From: Actinomadura latina NBRC 106108
Lineage (GTDB): Bacteria; Actinomycetota; Actinomycetes; Streptosporangiales; Streptosporangiaceae
Length of the DNA stretch: 64,000 nt
Direction of reading: 5' to 3'
NCBI RefSeq assembly: GCF_001552195.1
Contig: NZ_BCQS01000026.1
Location: 121,887-185,886 of the forward strand
Shown here: positions 44,076 to 53,900 of the stretch, one piece after another
How positions within the stretch are numbered: position 1 is the first letter of the stretch
How the letters are laid out: the number at the start of each line of letters is the position of its first letter
Notes under the pieces: model-generated
Databases searched by the model: none
The model's input: only the letters and a program-made list of their open reading frames with translations
Told to the model about the DNA's origin: nothing
Position numbers and translations under genes: made by a program

Positions 44076-44576
44076 ATGGGGTCGCCTGTGGTGCTGCTGG
44101 ACGTAGACGGAGTTCTCAATCCTTTTGAAAGGCCCCATCGCGGTTTCAAACGCCACGAGTGCTCGCCGAACGGCACGGTGTTCAAGCTCTGGCTCAATCG
44201 GGCGCACGGGCCGTCGCTCCTCGAACTCGCCGAGTCCACCGGCGCCGAGCTGGCCTGGGCGAGCTACTGGTGCGACCACGCCAACGAGTGGATCGCGCCC
44301 AGGGTCGGGCTGCCGGAACTGCCGTTCGTCCCGATCCCGCGGTTCCCGGGCAGCGAGGAGGGCCGCACCCTCGGCGCCTGGAAGGCCCGGCACGTGGCCG
44401 CGTGGGCGGAGGGCCGCCCGTTCGTCTGGTTCGAGGACGAGCCCGACGCCACCGAGTGCATCGCCGGCGAGCCGAACGTCGCCGACCACCTCCTCGTGGA
44501 GATCGACCCGCTGACCGGCCTGACCGACGATCACCTCGACATCGCCGCGACCTGGCTCCGCGCCCGCACCCGCTGA
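44076..44576 (+). CDS. HAD-superfamily domain protein
   Basis: The 166-residue protein begins VVLLDVDGVLNPF, the HAD motif I DxDGVLN with nucleophile Asp; AWASYWCDHANEWIAP is near motif II and FVWFEDEPDATECIAG is in the motif IV place. The cap is small. It matches 'HAD domain-containing' proteins of actinobacteria, which are probably small phosphatases. No partner. GTGTATGGGG at the start. Confidence 0.82.
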   Translation: MGSPVVLLDVDGVLNPFERPHRGFKRHECSPNGTVFKLWLNRAHGPSLLELAESTGAELAWASYWCDHANEWIAPRVGLPELPFVPIPRFPGSEEGRTLGAWKARHVAAWAEGRPFVWFEDEPDATECIAGEPNVADHLLVEIDPLTGLTDDHLDIAATWLRARTR

Positions 44577-44610
44577 CCGCGCCCGCTGACCGCGCCCGGC
44601 CGGAAGGTTC

Positions 44611-44624
44611 CATTCGTCCAAGAC
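44611..44624 (+). promoter_or_regulatory. CATTCGTCCAAGAC box upstream of the methyltransferase
   Basis: Identical to the box at 41691-41704, also ending 52 bases before its gene's ATG (44677). Confidence 0.6.
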
Positions 44625-44676
44625 CGCGGACGGCGCGGCTCCGTAGCGTCAGGAGCGACGGAGAGGGGAGCCGACG

Positions 44677-45684
44677 ATGTCGAGATCACCGCTGCTGGAC
44701 CTGGCGTTCGGATACATGCCGGCGCAGATGATCCATGTGGCCGCCGAGACGGGGCTGGCCGACGCCCTGGCGGGCGGCCCGAGGTCGAGCGAGGAGCTGG
44801 CGGAGGCGACCGGCACGCATGCGCCGTCCCTGCACCGGCTCCTGCGCGGCCTGGTCACCTTGGGCGCCGTGGAGCAGAAGGAGCGGGACCTGTTCGCGCT
44901 GACCGACGAAGGGCAGCGCCTGCGCGCGGACGCGCCCGACTCCATCCGAGCGCTGATCAGGCTGTTCTGCGGCCCGGACGTGTGGCGGACGTGGGGCGAC
45001 ATGACCGAGACACTGCGCACGGGGGAGTACGCGTGGAAACGCGTGACCGGCAGGACGTCGTTCGAGTACTTCGAGTCCGACCCGGAGCTGTCGGCGACGT
45101 TCAACGAGGCGATGGCCGAGCACACCCGCGCGGTCGCGCCGGGGATCCTCAAGGCCCACGACTTCTCCCGCTACGGGACGGTCGCGGACCTCGGCGGCGG
45201 CGACGGCACGCTGCTCGCCGCGATCCTGCGCGCGCACCCGGGCCCGCGCGGTCTGCTGTTCGACCTGCCCGCCGGCCTCGCCGCCGCGCCCGGCACGCTG
45301 GACGACGTGGCCGGCCGGGCCGAGATCGTCCCGGGTGACTTCTTCGAGTCCGTTCCCGGCGGCGCCGACGCCTACGTCCTCAAGAGCGTCCTGCACGACT
45401 GGAGCGACGAGAAGGCCGCCGCCATCCTGCGGAACGTCCGTGCGGCGATGCGTTCGGACGCACGCCTGCTGATCCTGGAGCAGGTGATGCCGGAGATGGT
45501 CACCCCGGAAACGGCGGGCATCGTCCGCAACGACCTGAACATGCTCGTCTCGACGGGCGGGCGCGAACGCACCGAGGCCGGGTTCCGGGACCTGCTGGAC
45601 GCGACCGGGTTCACCGGCGTCTCGTTCACCGGACCCCTGCCGCCCTCGGCGTACCACCTCATCGAGGCGGGACCGGCGAGCTAG
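44677..45684 (+). CDS. SAM-dependent O-methyltransferase (AdoMet_MTase, plant-OMT type)
   Basis: The 335-residue enzyme has the dimerisation/winged-helix N-terminus typical of COMT-like methyltransferases (ETGLADALAGGPRSSEELAEATGTHAPSLHRLLRGLVTLGAVE), the SAM motif VADLGGGDGTLLAAIL, LFDLP, EIVPGDFFESVPGGADAYVLKSVLHDWSDEKAAAILRNVRAAM (catalytic-His helix HDW) and LLILEQVMPE. It O-methylates a small aromatic compound, perhaps of secondary metabolism, though no cluster is around. GGAGAGGGGAGCCGACG before the ATG. Confidence 0.9.
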   Translation: MSRSPLLDLAFGYMPAQMIHVAAETGLADALAGGPRSSEELAEATGTHAPSLHRLLRGLVTLGAVEQKERDLFALTDEGQRLRADAPDSIRALIRLFCGPDVWRTWGDMTETLRTGEYAWKRVTGRTSFEYFESDPELSATFNEAMAEHTRAVAPGILKAHDFSRYGTVADLGGGDGTLLAAILRAHPGPRGLLFDLPAGLAAAPGTLDDVAGRAEIVPGDFFESVPGGADAYVLKSVLHDWSDEKAAAILRNVRAAMRSDARLLILEQVMPEMVTPETAGIVRNDLNMLVSTGGRERTEAGFRDLLDATGFTGVSFTGPLPPSAYHLIEAGPAS

Positions 45685-45769
45685 CGCACCGGCAGGGGCC
45701 GCTTACGCCGGAGACCCGCGAACATGCAGGATGGGACCGTCGTAAGCGACCCCTGACGAAGGAGTGCCC

Positions 45770-46531
45770 ATGAGTTCTCTCGCCGGCCGCACGGCCCTGG
45801 TCACCGGAGGCGGCCGCGGGATCGGCCGCGCCGTCGCGCTCGCCTTGGCCGCCGACGGGGCGCGCGTGGGGATCGCCTACCGGCGGGACCACGAAGCCGC
45901 CCGCAAGACCGTCGCCGACATCGAGGCCGCGGGCGTGGAGGGCCGCGCGTTCCGTGCCTCGGTCGACAGCGTGGACGAGTGCCGCGGCCTGGCCGCGCAG
46001 GTGGCGGAGGAACTCGGCGCCCTGGACATCCTCGTGCACAGCGCGGGGATCGCCAGCCGCGGCGACAGCGTCGCCGACACCGACCCCGCGGAGCTGGAGC
46101 GGGTCGTCCGCGTGCACGCGCTCGGGCCGCACCACCTCAGCCAGGCGCTGCTGCCGCTGCTGCGCCGCGCCGGACGCAGCGACGTCGTGTTCGTGTCCAG
46201 CGTGATCACCGACCTCATGCCGCCGTTCGGCGGCCCCTACGCGATGGGCAAGGCGGCCATGGAGGCGCTGGCGCAGGTCCTCGCCAAGGAGGAGCGCGGC
46301 AACGGCATGCACGTCAACGTGGTCGCGCCCGGCCTCGTCGACACCGACATGGGGCGCCGCCTCGTCCGCGCGACGGCCGGCGTCGAGGACATCCGGCAGC
46401 AGGACGCCGCGTCCCCCTACGGGCACGTGTGCTCGCCCGAGGAGGTCGCCGACGTGGTCCGGTTCCTCGTCTCGGACGGCGCGTCCTACCTCACCGGGCA
46501 GCGCGTCGTCGTCGACGGCGGGACCTTCTGA
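45770..46531 (+). CDS. Short-chain dehydrogenase/reductase
   Basis: The 253-residue classical SDR has TGGGRGIG (cofactor-binding), LVHSAGIASRG (NNAG variant HSAG), the catalytic Ser in FVSSVITDLMPPFGGPYAMGKAAMEAL with YAMGK (YxxxK) and the conserved NVVAPGLVDTDM. Likely NAD(P)H-dependent. Best start is ATG 45770 with AAGGAG five bases upstream; GTG 45764 lies in this site. Convergent to the NUDIX gene. Confidence 0.92.
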   Translation: MSSLAGRTALVTGGGRGIGRAVALALAADGARVGIAYRRDHEAARKTVADIEAAGVEGRAFRASVDSVDECRGLAAQVAEELGALDILVHSAGIASRGDSVADTDPAELERVVRVHALGPHHLSQALLPLLRRAGRSDVVFVSSVITDLMPPFGGPYAMGKAAMEALAQVLAKEERGNGMHVNVVAPGLVDTDMGRRLVRATAGVEDIRQQDAASPYGHVCSPEEVADVVRFLVSDGASYLTGQRVVVDGGTF

Positions 46532-46534
46532 CGG

Positions 46535-47161
46535 TCAGCGGCGGGTCCAGTCGGGCTGGAGGAAGTCGGCGACCCTGGCGTCCCGCCCGAACAGCACCAC
46601 CTCGCGGAACTGCCACAGCATCGCGCCGGTCGGCGCGTGGACGCGCCAGTTCGGGCCGAGCCACATCTGCAGGAGGGTCCCGCCGCCCGGCTGCGCGACC
46701 CACTTCGGGGTCGCGTCGTCCGCCAGCTTCCGCAGGGTGGTGTGGTGGACGGAGTGGACCTCGTCCGGGCTCGGCACCAGCGGGCCCGGATCGTCCAGCA
46801 CCACCACGACGGGCGTGATCGCGAAGCCCGAGGTGGCGGGGAAGTCGTCGAGCCGGCCGAGGACGTCCGCGGACCCGGCGGCCAGGCCGATCTCCTCGTG
46901 CAGCTCCCGCAGCGCCGCCTCCTCGGGCGTCTCGCCGGGCTCCAGGCGCCCGCCCGGCAGCCCCCACTGGCCCGCGTTCCGCCCCCGGTGGGCGCGCTTG
47001 ATCAGGATCACCGACGGGACGCCGCCGTGCTCCACCGCGCACAGCACGACCCCGGCGCGGCGCAGGCCGGGCTCGTCCGGGACGGTCGTGTGCTCGAACG
47101 AGGCGAGCCGCCCGGCCGCCAGCGCGCGGAAGGCGGCCAGATCATCGAGGGGGGCGGTCAT
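46535..47161 (-). CDS. NUDIX hydrolase
   Basis: The 208-residue product contains the Nudix box as GRLEPGETPEEAALRELHEEIGL (the GX5EX7REUXEEXGU pattern; near residues 72-94), and the strand VVLCAVEHGGVPSVILIKRAHRGRNAGQWGLPGG. The subgroup is the one acting on CoA or nucleoside derivatives (CoA pyrophosphohydrolase-like), as the RAHRGRNAGQWGLPGG segment suggests. Its ATG overlaps the AraC stop (ATGA), so it is translated with the AraC regulator. Role in that unit unknown. Confidence 0.88.
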   Translation of the reverse strand: MTAPLDDLAAFRALAAGRLASFEHTTVPDEPGLRRAGVVLCAVEHGGVPSVILIKRAHRGRNAGQWGLPGGRLEPGETPEEAALRELHEEIGLAAGSADVLGRLDDFPATSGFAITPVVVVLDDPGPLVPSPDEVHSVHHTTLRKLADDATPKWVAQPGGGTLLQMWLGPNWRVHAPTGAMLWQFREVVLFGRDARVADFLQPDWTRR

Positions 47162-47997
47162 CCCTCGATAGTGCCAGGGCCCGCCTCGCGGGCGTACCGC
47201 GCGGGTGGCGTCCCCACCGCCGCGGTGAAGTCGCGGGTGAAGTGCGCCTGGTCGGCGTAGCCGAGCTCGGCGGCCAGCCCCGCCCACTCCACCCGGACGC
47301 CGGACGCCGCCCGCTCGGCGGCCTCCTGCATCCGGAACCGGCGGATCACCCACTTCGGGCCGATCCCGACGTACTCGTGGAACAGGCGCTGCAGGCTGCG
47401 CGCGGTGAGCCCCACCTCGGCGGCCAGCTCGTCCACCCGCGCGAGGCCCGGCCGCGCCGCGATCCGCGCGACGATCGCGGCGGCCCGCTCGACGGACGGA
47501 TCGGGTTCGCGCGGCACTCCGGCGAGGGCCGCCTCCAGGTGCCGTACCGCCTCCACGTCGTCGGCCAACGCGAAGATCTCGCCGGCGAGGGCGAGGCCCG
47601 AGGCGCCGAACACCTCGTCCACACCCGCGAACCGGCCGGTGAGGGTGGAGACGGGAGCGTCCATGAACGGCCTGAACCCGCCCGGCCGGAAAGCCGCGCC
47701 CACCACGCGGCCCTCGTCGTAGATCTCCTCGACGAAGTCGTCCCGCACGACGCCGACGATCCGCGCCCGCGTGGTCCCCGCGGTCAGATAACTGGTGAAG
47801 GACACATGGACGGACGGCCGCGTGAGCACCTGCTGCCGGTGCGGCGGCCTGCCCCGCAGATCCCACCGCAGCACCCAGAAGTGCTCCACGAACGGCGCGA
47901 GCGCCGGACCCGGCGCGATCCGCTCCACCCGGAACCGCTCCAGGCCGGTCCGCGCCCGCAGGATGCCCCGCGTCCCCTCGGGTAGGGGTCGTTCCAT
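47158..47997 (-). CDS. AraC-family regulator with DUF6597-like N-terminal domain
   Basis: A 279-residue regulator. The N-terminal ligand-like domain is RIAPGPALAPFVEHFWVLRWDLRGRPPHRQQVLTRPSVHVSF, as in DUF6597 proteins; the C-terminal DNA-binding part reads VDELAAEVGLTARSLQRLFHEYVGIGPKWVIRRFRMQEAAER, then AGLAAELGYADQAHFTRDFTAAVGTPPARYARE (the two HTHs). It is divergent from the TIGR03086 gene, with the TTTCTTCAAGACC box between them, and is a good candidate to control the three box-containing promoters. Confidence 0.9.
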   Translation of the reverse strand: MERPLPEGTRGILRARTGLERFRVERIAPGPALAPFVEHFWVLRWDLRGRPPHRQQVLTRPSVHVSFTSYLTAGTTRARIVGVVRDDFVEEIYDEGRVVGAAFRPGGFRPFMDAPVSTLTGRFAGVDEVFGASGLALAGEIFALADDVEAVRHLEAALAGVPREPDPSVERAAAIVARIAARPGLARVDELAAEVGLTARSLQRLFHEYVGIGPKWVIRRFRMQEAAERAASGVRVEWAGLAAELGYADQAHFTRDFTAAVGTPPARYAREAGPGTIEG

Positions 47998-48020
47998 CGG
48001 TTCAGGCTAGCGGTGTCGCG

Positions 48021-48033
48021 TTTCTTCAAGACC
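48021..48033. promoter_or_regulatory. TTTCTTCAAGACC box between AraC and TIGR03086 genes
   Basis: A variant of the ATTCGTCCAAGAC box (41691, 44611), centred in the region between the AraC start (47997) and the downstream gene. Confidence 0.5.
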
Positions 48034-48092
48034 GGCACGGGAGCCCGTTCTAACGTGACCGTATGGTCGAACAGATGAGCGAGGAAAAGATC

Positions 48093-48671
48093 ATGGATAT
48101 CCGGAGCCGGATGCTTCCCGCCGCGGAGGCCGCGGCGCGGATCGTCCTGGAGATCCCCGCGGTGAAGATGGACGCGCCGACCCCGTGCCCCGAGTGGGAC
48201 GTGCGGGGACTGGTCAACCACCTGATCCTTTGGAACGGGCGGGGCGAGGCCGCCGCGCGCAGGACGCCGGTCACCGGCCCGGGGGAGGACCACGACTTCA
48301 CCGCCGAGCCGCGCTGGGCCGAGCGGTTCGAGGAGCAGGCCCGCAAGACCGCCGAGGCGTGGCAGGACCCGGCGGCGTGGGAGGGCAACACCAGCCTCAC
48401 CGGCAACAAGGAGGGGATGCCCGCCGAGTTCGTCGCCGGGATCGTCTTCGGTGAATGCGTCGTGCACGGCTGGGACCTCGCCGCCGCGACCGGACGTGAG
48501 CCCGGCTTCCCGCCCGAGGTCGTCCAGGCCGCCTGGGAGCAGATCGTCCCGACGGCGGAGATGAGCCGGCAGTACGGCGCATTCGGCCCCGAGGTCCGGG
48601 TGCCGGAGGACGCGCCGCTGCTCGACCGCGTCCTCGGGATGGCCGGCCGCGACCCGCACTGGAAGCCCTGA
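48093..48671 (+). CDS. TIGR03086-family (DinB/maleylpyruvate isomerase fold) protein
   Basis: The 192-residue protein shows the TIGR03086/MDMPI pattern: LPAAEAAARIVLEIPAVKMDAPTPCPEWDVRGLVNHLILWNGR (TPCxxWDVxxLVxH with metal His) and FVAGIVFGECVVHGWDLAAATG (the second His). A four-helix DinB fold, possibly a mycothiol- or bacillithiol-dependent transferase/isomerase, which fits the MSH-related PIG-L deacetylase in the region. ATG 48093 has AGGAAAAGATC before it; ATG 48063 adds 10 residues and is possible. Confidence 0.85.
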   Translation: MDIRSRMLPAAEAAARIVLEIPAVKMDAPTPCPEWDVRGLVNHLILWNGRGEAAARRTPVTGPGEDHDFTAEPRWAERFEEQARKTAEAWQDPAAWEGNTSLTGNKEGMPAEFVAGIVFGECVVHGWDLAAATGREPGFPPEVVQAAWEQIVPTAEMSRQYGAFGPEVRVPEDAPLLDRVLGMAGRDPHWKP

Positions 48672-48748
48672 ATCCCGGGCGCCCCGAATCCGGCCGCGGC
48701 GCGCGGGTCCCGGCGCGAGCGGGGGCCCGCGCGCTCTACCCTTGAGGC

Positions 48749-50149
48749 ATGTCTTCGAGCTCTCCGATCCGCGTACGCTTCGCCCCGTCACCCACCGGCA
48801 TGTTCCATGTCGGCGGCGCCCGCTCGGCGCTGTTCAACTGGGTGATGGCCGCCCAGTCGGGCGGGACGCTGGTGCTGCGCATCGAGGACACCGACGCCTC
48901 CCGCAACAGCCCCGAATGGACCGAGGGCATCATCCGCGCGCTCGCCTGGCTCGGGATGGACGGCGAGCAGTACGAGGGCCCCTACTTCCAGTCCGCCAAC
49001 GCCGACAAGCACGCCGACGCCGCGCAGCGGCTCCGGGACGCCGGCCGCGCCTACTACTGCGACTGCGGCCGCGAGGCGATCGTCGCCCGCACCGGCGACC
49101 AGCACAAGGGCTACGACGGCTTCTGCCGCGACCGCGGCCTGGAGCCCGGCTCCGGCCGCGCCCTCCGCTTCCGCACCCCCGACGAGGGCCAGACCACCGT
49201 CGTCGACCTGCTGCGCGGCAAGCCCGTCTTCGAGAACGCGGTCCTGGAGGACTTCGTCATCGCCCGCGCCGACGGCTCGGTCACGTTCCTGCTGGCCAAC
49301 GCGGTCGACGACATGAGCCAGGGCATCACCCACGTGGTGCGCGGCGAGGAGCACCTGTCCAACGCGCCCAAGCAGCAGCTGCTGTGGGAGGCGCTCGGCG
49401 GCGAGCCGCCCGTCTGGGCGCACATCCCCGTCATCGTGAACGAGAAGCGGCAGAAGCTGTCCAAGCGCCGCGACAAGGTCGCGCTGGAGGACTACCGCGA
49501 GGAGGGCTACCTCGCCGAGGCCACGCGCAACTACCTGATGCTGCTCGGCTGGGCCCCCTCCGGCGACCGCGAGATCGTCCCCTGGGACGTGATCGTCGAG
49601 GAGTTCCGCATCGAGGACGTCAACAGTTCGCCCGCGTTCTTCGACGTCAAGAAGCTCCGCGCCATCAACGGCGAGTACATCCGGGCGCTGCCCGCCGAGA
49701 AGTTCATCGCCGAATGCCTGCCCTTCCTGCAGCGGGCCCCGTTCGACGTGGACGTCGCGGTGTTCGCCGAGCTGGCCCCGCTCGCCCAGACCCGGGTCGC
49801 GCTGCTGTCGGAGATCGTCCAGATGATCGACTTCGCGTTCCTGGACGAGCCGCCGTCCGACGAGCAGTCCTGGAACAAGGCGATGAAGGAGCCCGCCGCC
49901 GCGATCCTCGCCGCCGCCGAGGCCGCCTACCGGGACGCCCCCTGGAACGCCGCCGAGCTGAAGGACCGGCTGGAGCGCATCGGCGCCGAGCACGGCCTCA
50001 AACTCGGCAAGACGCAGGCGCCCGTCCGCGTCGCCGTCACCGGCCGCACCGTCGGCCTGCCGCTGTTCGAGTCCCTGGAGATCCTCGGCCGCGACCGCAC
50101 CCTGACCCGCATCGCCGCAGCGAGGGCCCGCCTCGAAGCGTCGTCCTGA
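48749..50149 (+). CDS. gltX: Glutamyl-tRNA synthetase
   Basis: The 466-residue class I aminoacyl-tRNA synthetase charges tRNA-Glu with glutamate in the cytoplasm. IRVRFAPSPTGMFHVGGARSALFNW holds the HIGH variant HVGG, VLRIEDTDASRNSPEW binds glutamate, ITHVVRGEEHLSNAPKQQLLWEAL is typical of GluRS, and VNEKRQKLSKRRDKVAL holds KLSKR. The C-terminal anticodon-binding helices are complete. Length is normal. The ATG has weak upstream sequence, so TTG/GTG elsewhere were considered but do not fit. Terminator hairpin at 50159-50185. Confidence 0.97.
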   Translation: MSSSSPIRVRFAPSPTGMFHVGGARSALFNWVMAAQSGGTLVLRIEDTDASRNSPEWTEGIIRALAWLGMDGEQYEGPYFQSANADKHADAAQRLRDAGRAYYCDCGREAIVARTGDQHKGYDGFCRDRGLEPGSGRALRFRTPDEGQTTVVDLLRGKPVFENAVLEDFVIARADGSVTFLLANAVDDMSQGITHVVRGEEHLSNAPKQQLLWEALGGEPPVWAHIPVIVNEKRQKLSKRRDKVALEDYREEGYLAEATRNYLMLLGWAPSGDREIVPWDVIVEEFRIEDVNSSPAFFDVKKLRAINGEYIRALPAEKFIAECLPFLQRAPFDVDVAVFAELAPLAQTRVALLSEIVQMIDFAFLDEPPSDEQSWNKAMKEPAAAILAAAEAAYRDAPWNAAELKDRLERIGAEHGLKLGKTQAPVRVAVTGRTVGLPLFESLEILGRDRTLTRIAAARARLEASS

Positions 50150-50158
50150 CCTGAGGGT

Positions 50159-50185
50159 CCGCGCCCGGCTCCGCGCCGGGCGCGG
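50159..50185. terminator. Hairpin after gltX
   Basis: CCGCGCCCGGC and GCCGGGCGCGG pair perfectly over 11 bases with a five-base loop, between the convergent gltX and response regulator genes. Confidence 0.7.
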
Positions 50186-50202
50186 CTCAGGCGGGCGCGG
50201 GC

Positions 50203-50862
50203 TCAGGCGGGCGGGGCCTCTTCCTCGTCCAGTGCCTCTTCGCCGTCCAGTGCCCGGCGGAGGTCGGTGAGGCGCCGGGCCAGTTCTTCGTAGTCGTCGC
50301 GGCGGGCGGGCGGGAGATGCTTGCCGACCGCCTCCGCCTGCTCCACCACCGACGTCAGCCGGGCGCGGGCCTGGTCGAGCGCGTCGGCGCCGGGGCGCTC
50401 GCTCAGGAGCGTCTGCTGCTCGCGGAGCAGAGCGGCCTGCTCCCGCAGCAGCGCCGTCTGGTCGCGGAGCTGCTTGTTCTTCGTGTGCAGCTCCACGAAC
50501 ACCGACACCTTGGCGCGCAGCACCCACGGGTCGAACGGCTTGGAGATGAAGTCGACCGCGCCCGCCGCGTAGCCGCGGAACGCGTAGTCGGGATCGCTGT
50601 TCACCGCCGTGAGGAAGATGATCGGCAGATCCCGGGTCTTCTTGCGGCGCTTGATGTCGCGGGCCGTCTCGAAACCGTCCATGCCCGGCATGACGACGTC
50701 CAGCAGGATGACCGCGTACTCGTCGGTCAGCAGCGCCTTCAACGCGTCCTCACCGGACCGCGCCCGGACGAGGTCCTGGTCGAGCGAGCTGAGGATGGCC
50801 TCAAGCGCGATCAGGTTCTCCTCGCGGTCGTCCACGAGCAGGATCTTCGCCTTGTCGTCCAC
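50203..50862 (-). CDS. Response regulator with coiled-coil output
   Basis: The 219-residue protein begins with a receiver domain: ILLVDDREENLIALEAILSS (DD pocket), VILLDVVMPGMDGFETARDIK (phospho-Asp), PIIFLTAVNSDPDYAFRGYAAGAVDFISKPFDP (Thr/Lys). After residue 125 comes a coiled coil with repeats (LREQAALLREQQTLL), then an acidic C-terminus, and no DNA-binding domain. Such single-domain-like proteins mediate phosphorelay to phosphatases or adaptor partners. GTG 50862 has GAGAGG upstream. It follows the poly-HAMP kinase by 82 bases and is likely its partner. Confidence 0.85.
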   Translation of the reverse strand: MDDKAKILLVDDREENLIALEAILSSLDQDLVRARSGEDALKALLTDEYAVILLDVVMPGMDGFETARDIKRRKKTRDLPIIFLTAVNSDPDYAFRGYAAGAVDFISKPFDPWVLRAKVSVFVELHTKNKQLRDQTALLREQAALLREQQTLLSERPGADALDQARARLTSVVEQAEAVGKHLPPARRDDYEELARRLTDLRRALDGEEALDEEEAPPA

Positions 50863-50944
50863 GCGCGCCTCTCCGATTCCGGTCCCCGCCATCGCCGGCC
50901 GAACGCATCCCGCGGCGACCCCGCCGCCGGGGCGCCCCCTCTCC

Positions 50945-53900
50945 TCAGCGGACGATGGAGGGTTGCAGCCAGTTCCGCATGACGTCAAGGAGATGGTCCA
51001 CGTCAACGGGCTTCGGCACATAGTCCGACGCGCCGGAGTCGAGGCTCTTCTCCCGGTCGCCCTTCATCACCTTGGCCGTGATGACGATGATCGGCAACTC
51101 GGCGAACTGGGGCATCTCCCTGATCGCGGCCGTGGTCGCGTACCCGTCGAGGCCCGGCATCATGACGTCCATCAGGACGACCGCGACGTCCGGGTTGCGG
51201 TGCAGCACGTCGATTCCGGCCTGCCCGTCCTCGGCGTAGAGGACCTCCATCCCGTAGCCCTCAAGGACGCTGGTGAGCGCGAACACGTTCCGGACGTCGT
51301 CGTCGACGATCAGCACCTTGCGGCCCGACAGGACGGTGTCGAGGAGGTCCGCGGGCGGCTCCTCGATCAGGCCGTTCAGCGCGGGCTCCGGCTCCGTGGC
51401 CGGCGGACGCTGCTCCACGGACAGGCCGTTCTCCGCGGACGGCGCGGACTTGCGCGCCATGCCGCCGTTCCCCCGCCCGCCGCCCGCGGGAAGCGCGCCC
51501 CTCGGCGCAGCGGCCGGCTGCTCCGGCGGCACCGGACGCCGCCGCTCCTCGCGCTCGTTGTACTGGGCGGGCAGGTAGAGCGTGAACACGCTGCCCCGGC
51601 CCGGCTGGCTCTCCGCGTGGATCTCCCCGCCGAGCAGCCGCGCGATGTTCCGGCTGATCGACAGGCCGAGCCCGGTGCCGCCGTAGCGGCGGCTCGTGGT
51701 CCCGTCGGCCTGCTGGAACGGCTCGAAGATCTCCTGCAGCTTGTCCGCGCTGACCCCGATCCCGGTGTCGATCACCCGGAACGCGATCACGTCCGGGGTG
51801 TTCCACAGCGCGGGCAGCGTGAAGTCGATGTCGCCGGCCCGCTCGATCAGCAGCCGCACCTCGCCCTCGGCGGTGAACTTCACCGCGTTCGACAGCAGGT
51901 TCCGCAGCACCTGCTGCAGCCGCTGCTCGTCGGTGTTGAGCACGGCCGGGACGTCCGGCGCGACCTCCACGCCGAACTGCAGGCCCTTGTCGACCGACAG
52001 CGGGCGGAACGTCGCCTCCACGTAGTCGACCAGCCCCGACACCGACAGCCGCTGCGGGTGGGCCTCCATCTTCCCGGCCTCGACCTTCGCCAGGTCCAGG
52101 ATGTCGTTGATCAGCACCAGCAGGTCGGTGCCGGACTCGTGGATCGTCCGCGCGAACTCCACCTGCTTGCCGGTGAGGTTGCCGTCCTGGTTCTCCGACA
52201 GCAGCTTGGCCAGCACCAGCAGACTGTTCAGCGGCGTGCGCAGCTCGTGCGACATGTTCGCCAGGAACTCCGACTTGTACCGCGAGGAGATCGCCAGCTG
52301 CTCGGCGCGCTCCTCCAGCGTCCGCCGAGCCTGCTCGATCTGGAAGTTCTGGATCTCGATCGCGCGGTTCTGCTGGGCCAGCAGCGCCGCCTTCTCCTCC
52401 AGCTCGGTGTTGGAGTGCCGCAGCTCGCCCTGCTGGCGCTGCAGCTCGTCCGACCGCTCCTGCAGCTCCTGCGCCAGCCGCTGCGACTCGCCGAGCAGCG
52501 CCTCGGTCCGCGCGTTGGCGCGGATCGCGTTCAGCGTCACCCCGATCGTCTCGATCAGCTGGCTGAAGAACGCCAGGTGGACGTCGGTGAACCGGCCGAA
52601 CGAGGCCAGCTCGATCGCGCCGAGCACCTCGTCCTCGAACACGATCGGCAGCACGATGATGTTGACCGGGGACGCCTCGCCCAGCCCGGACCCGATCTTG
52701 ACGTAGTCGGGGGGCGCGTCCGCGATCAGCAGCGGCCGGCGCTCCTGCGCCGCCTGCCCGACCAGGCCCTCGCCCGGCGCGAACCGGACCGCGCCGGCCC
52801 GGCTGCGGCGCGTCCCGTACCCGGCGATCAGCGCCAGCTCGGGCTCCTCGCCGGTCTTGTCGGCGAGGTAGAACGCGCCGTACTGGGCGCTCGCCGTCGG
52901 GGTCAGCTCCCGCATGATCAGCTCGGCGACCTGCAGCAGGTCCCGGTGGCCCTGCATGAGCCCGCCGATCCGCGCCAGGTTGGTCTTGAGCCAGTCCTGC
53001 TCCTCGGTGGCGCGGGTCGTCTCGCGGAGCGTCGCGACCATCAGGTTGACGTTGTCGCTCAGCTCGGCGACCTCGCCGCGCGCCTCCACGGTGATCGTCC
53101 GGGTCAGGTCGCCGCTGGCGACCGCGCTCGCGACCGCGCCGATGGCGCGGACCTGGGTGGTGAGGTTGCCGGCCAGCTCGTTGACGCTCTCGGTCAGCCT
53201 CTTCCAGGTGCCGGACACGCCCTCGACCTCGGCCTGCCCGCCGAGGCGCCCCTCGCTGCCCACCTCGCGGGCGACGCGGGTGACCTCGGACGCGAACGAC
53301 GACAGCGTGTCCACCATCGTGTTCAGCGTCGTCTTCAGCTCCAGGATCTCGCCCTGCGCGTCGACGTCGATGCGGCGCGTCAGGTCGCCGGTCGCGACCG
53401 CGGTCGCGACCTGGGAGATGTTGCGGACCTGGTAGGTCAGGTTGGACGCCATGCCGTTGACGTTGTCGGTCAGGTCCTTCCACATGCCGCCGGCGCCCGG
53501 CACGAGCGCCTGCCCGCCGAGGCGCCCCTCCGTGCCGACCTCGCGGGCGACGCGGCTGACCTCGGACGCGAACGACGACAGCGTGTCCACCATCGTGTTC
53601 AAGGTGTCCTTGAGCTGCAGGATCTCGCCCCGCGCGTCCACCTCGATCTTGCGCGTCAGGTCGCCCTGCGCGACCGCGGTCGTCACCTGCGCGATCCCGC
53701 GCACCTGGTTGGTCAGGTTGTTCGCCATCGCGTTGACGTTGTCGGTCAGGTCCAGCCACACGCCGCCGGCGCCGGGCACGACCGCCTGGCCGCCGAGGCG
53801 CCCCTCGCTGCCGACCTCGCGCGCGACGCGCGTCACCTCCGACGCGAAGGCCGACAGCGTGTCGACCATCCCGTTCACGGTGTCCTTCAGCTCCAGGATC

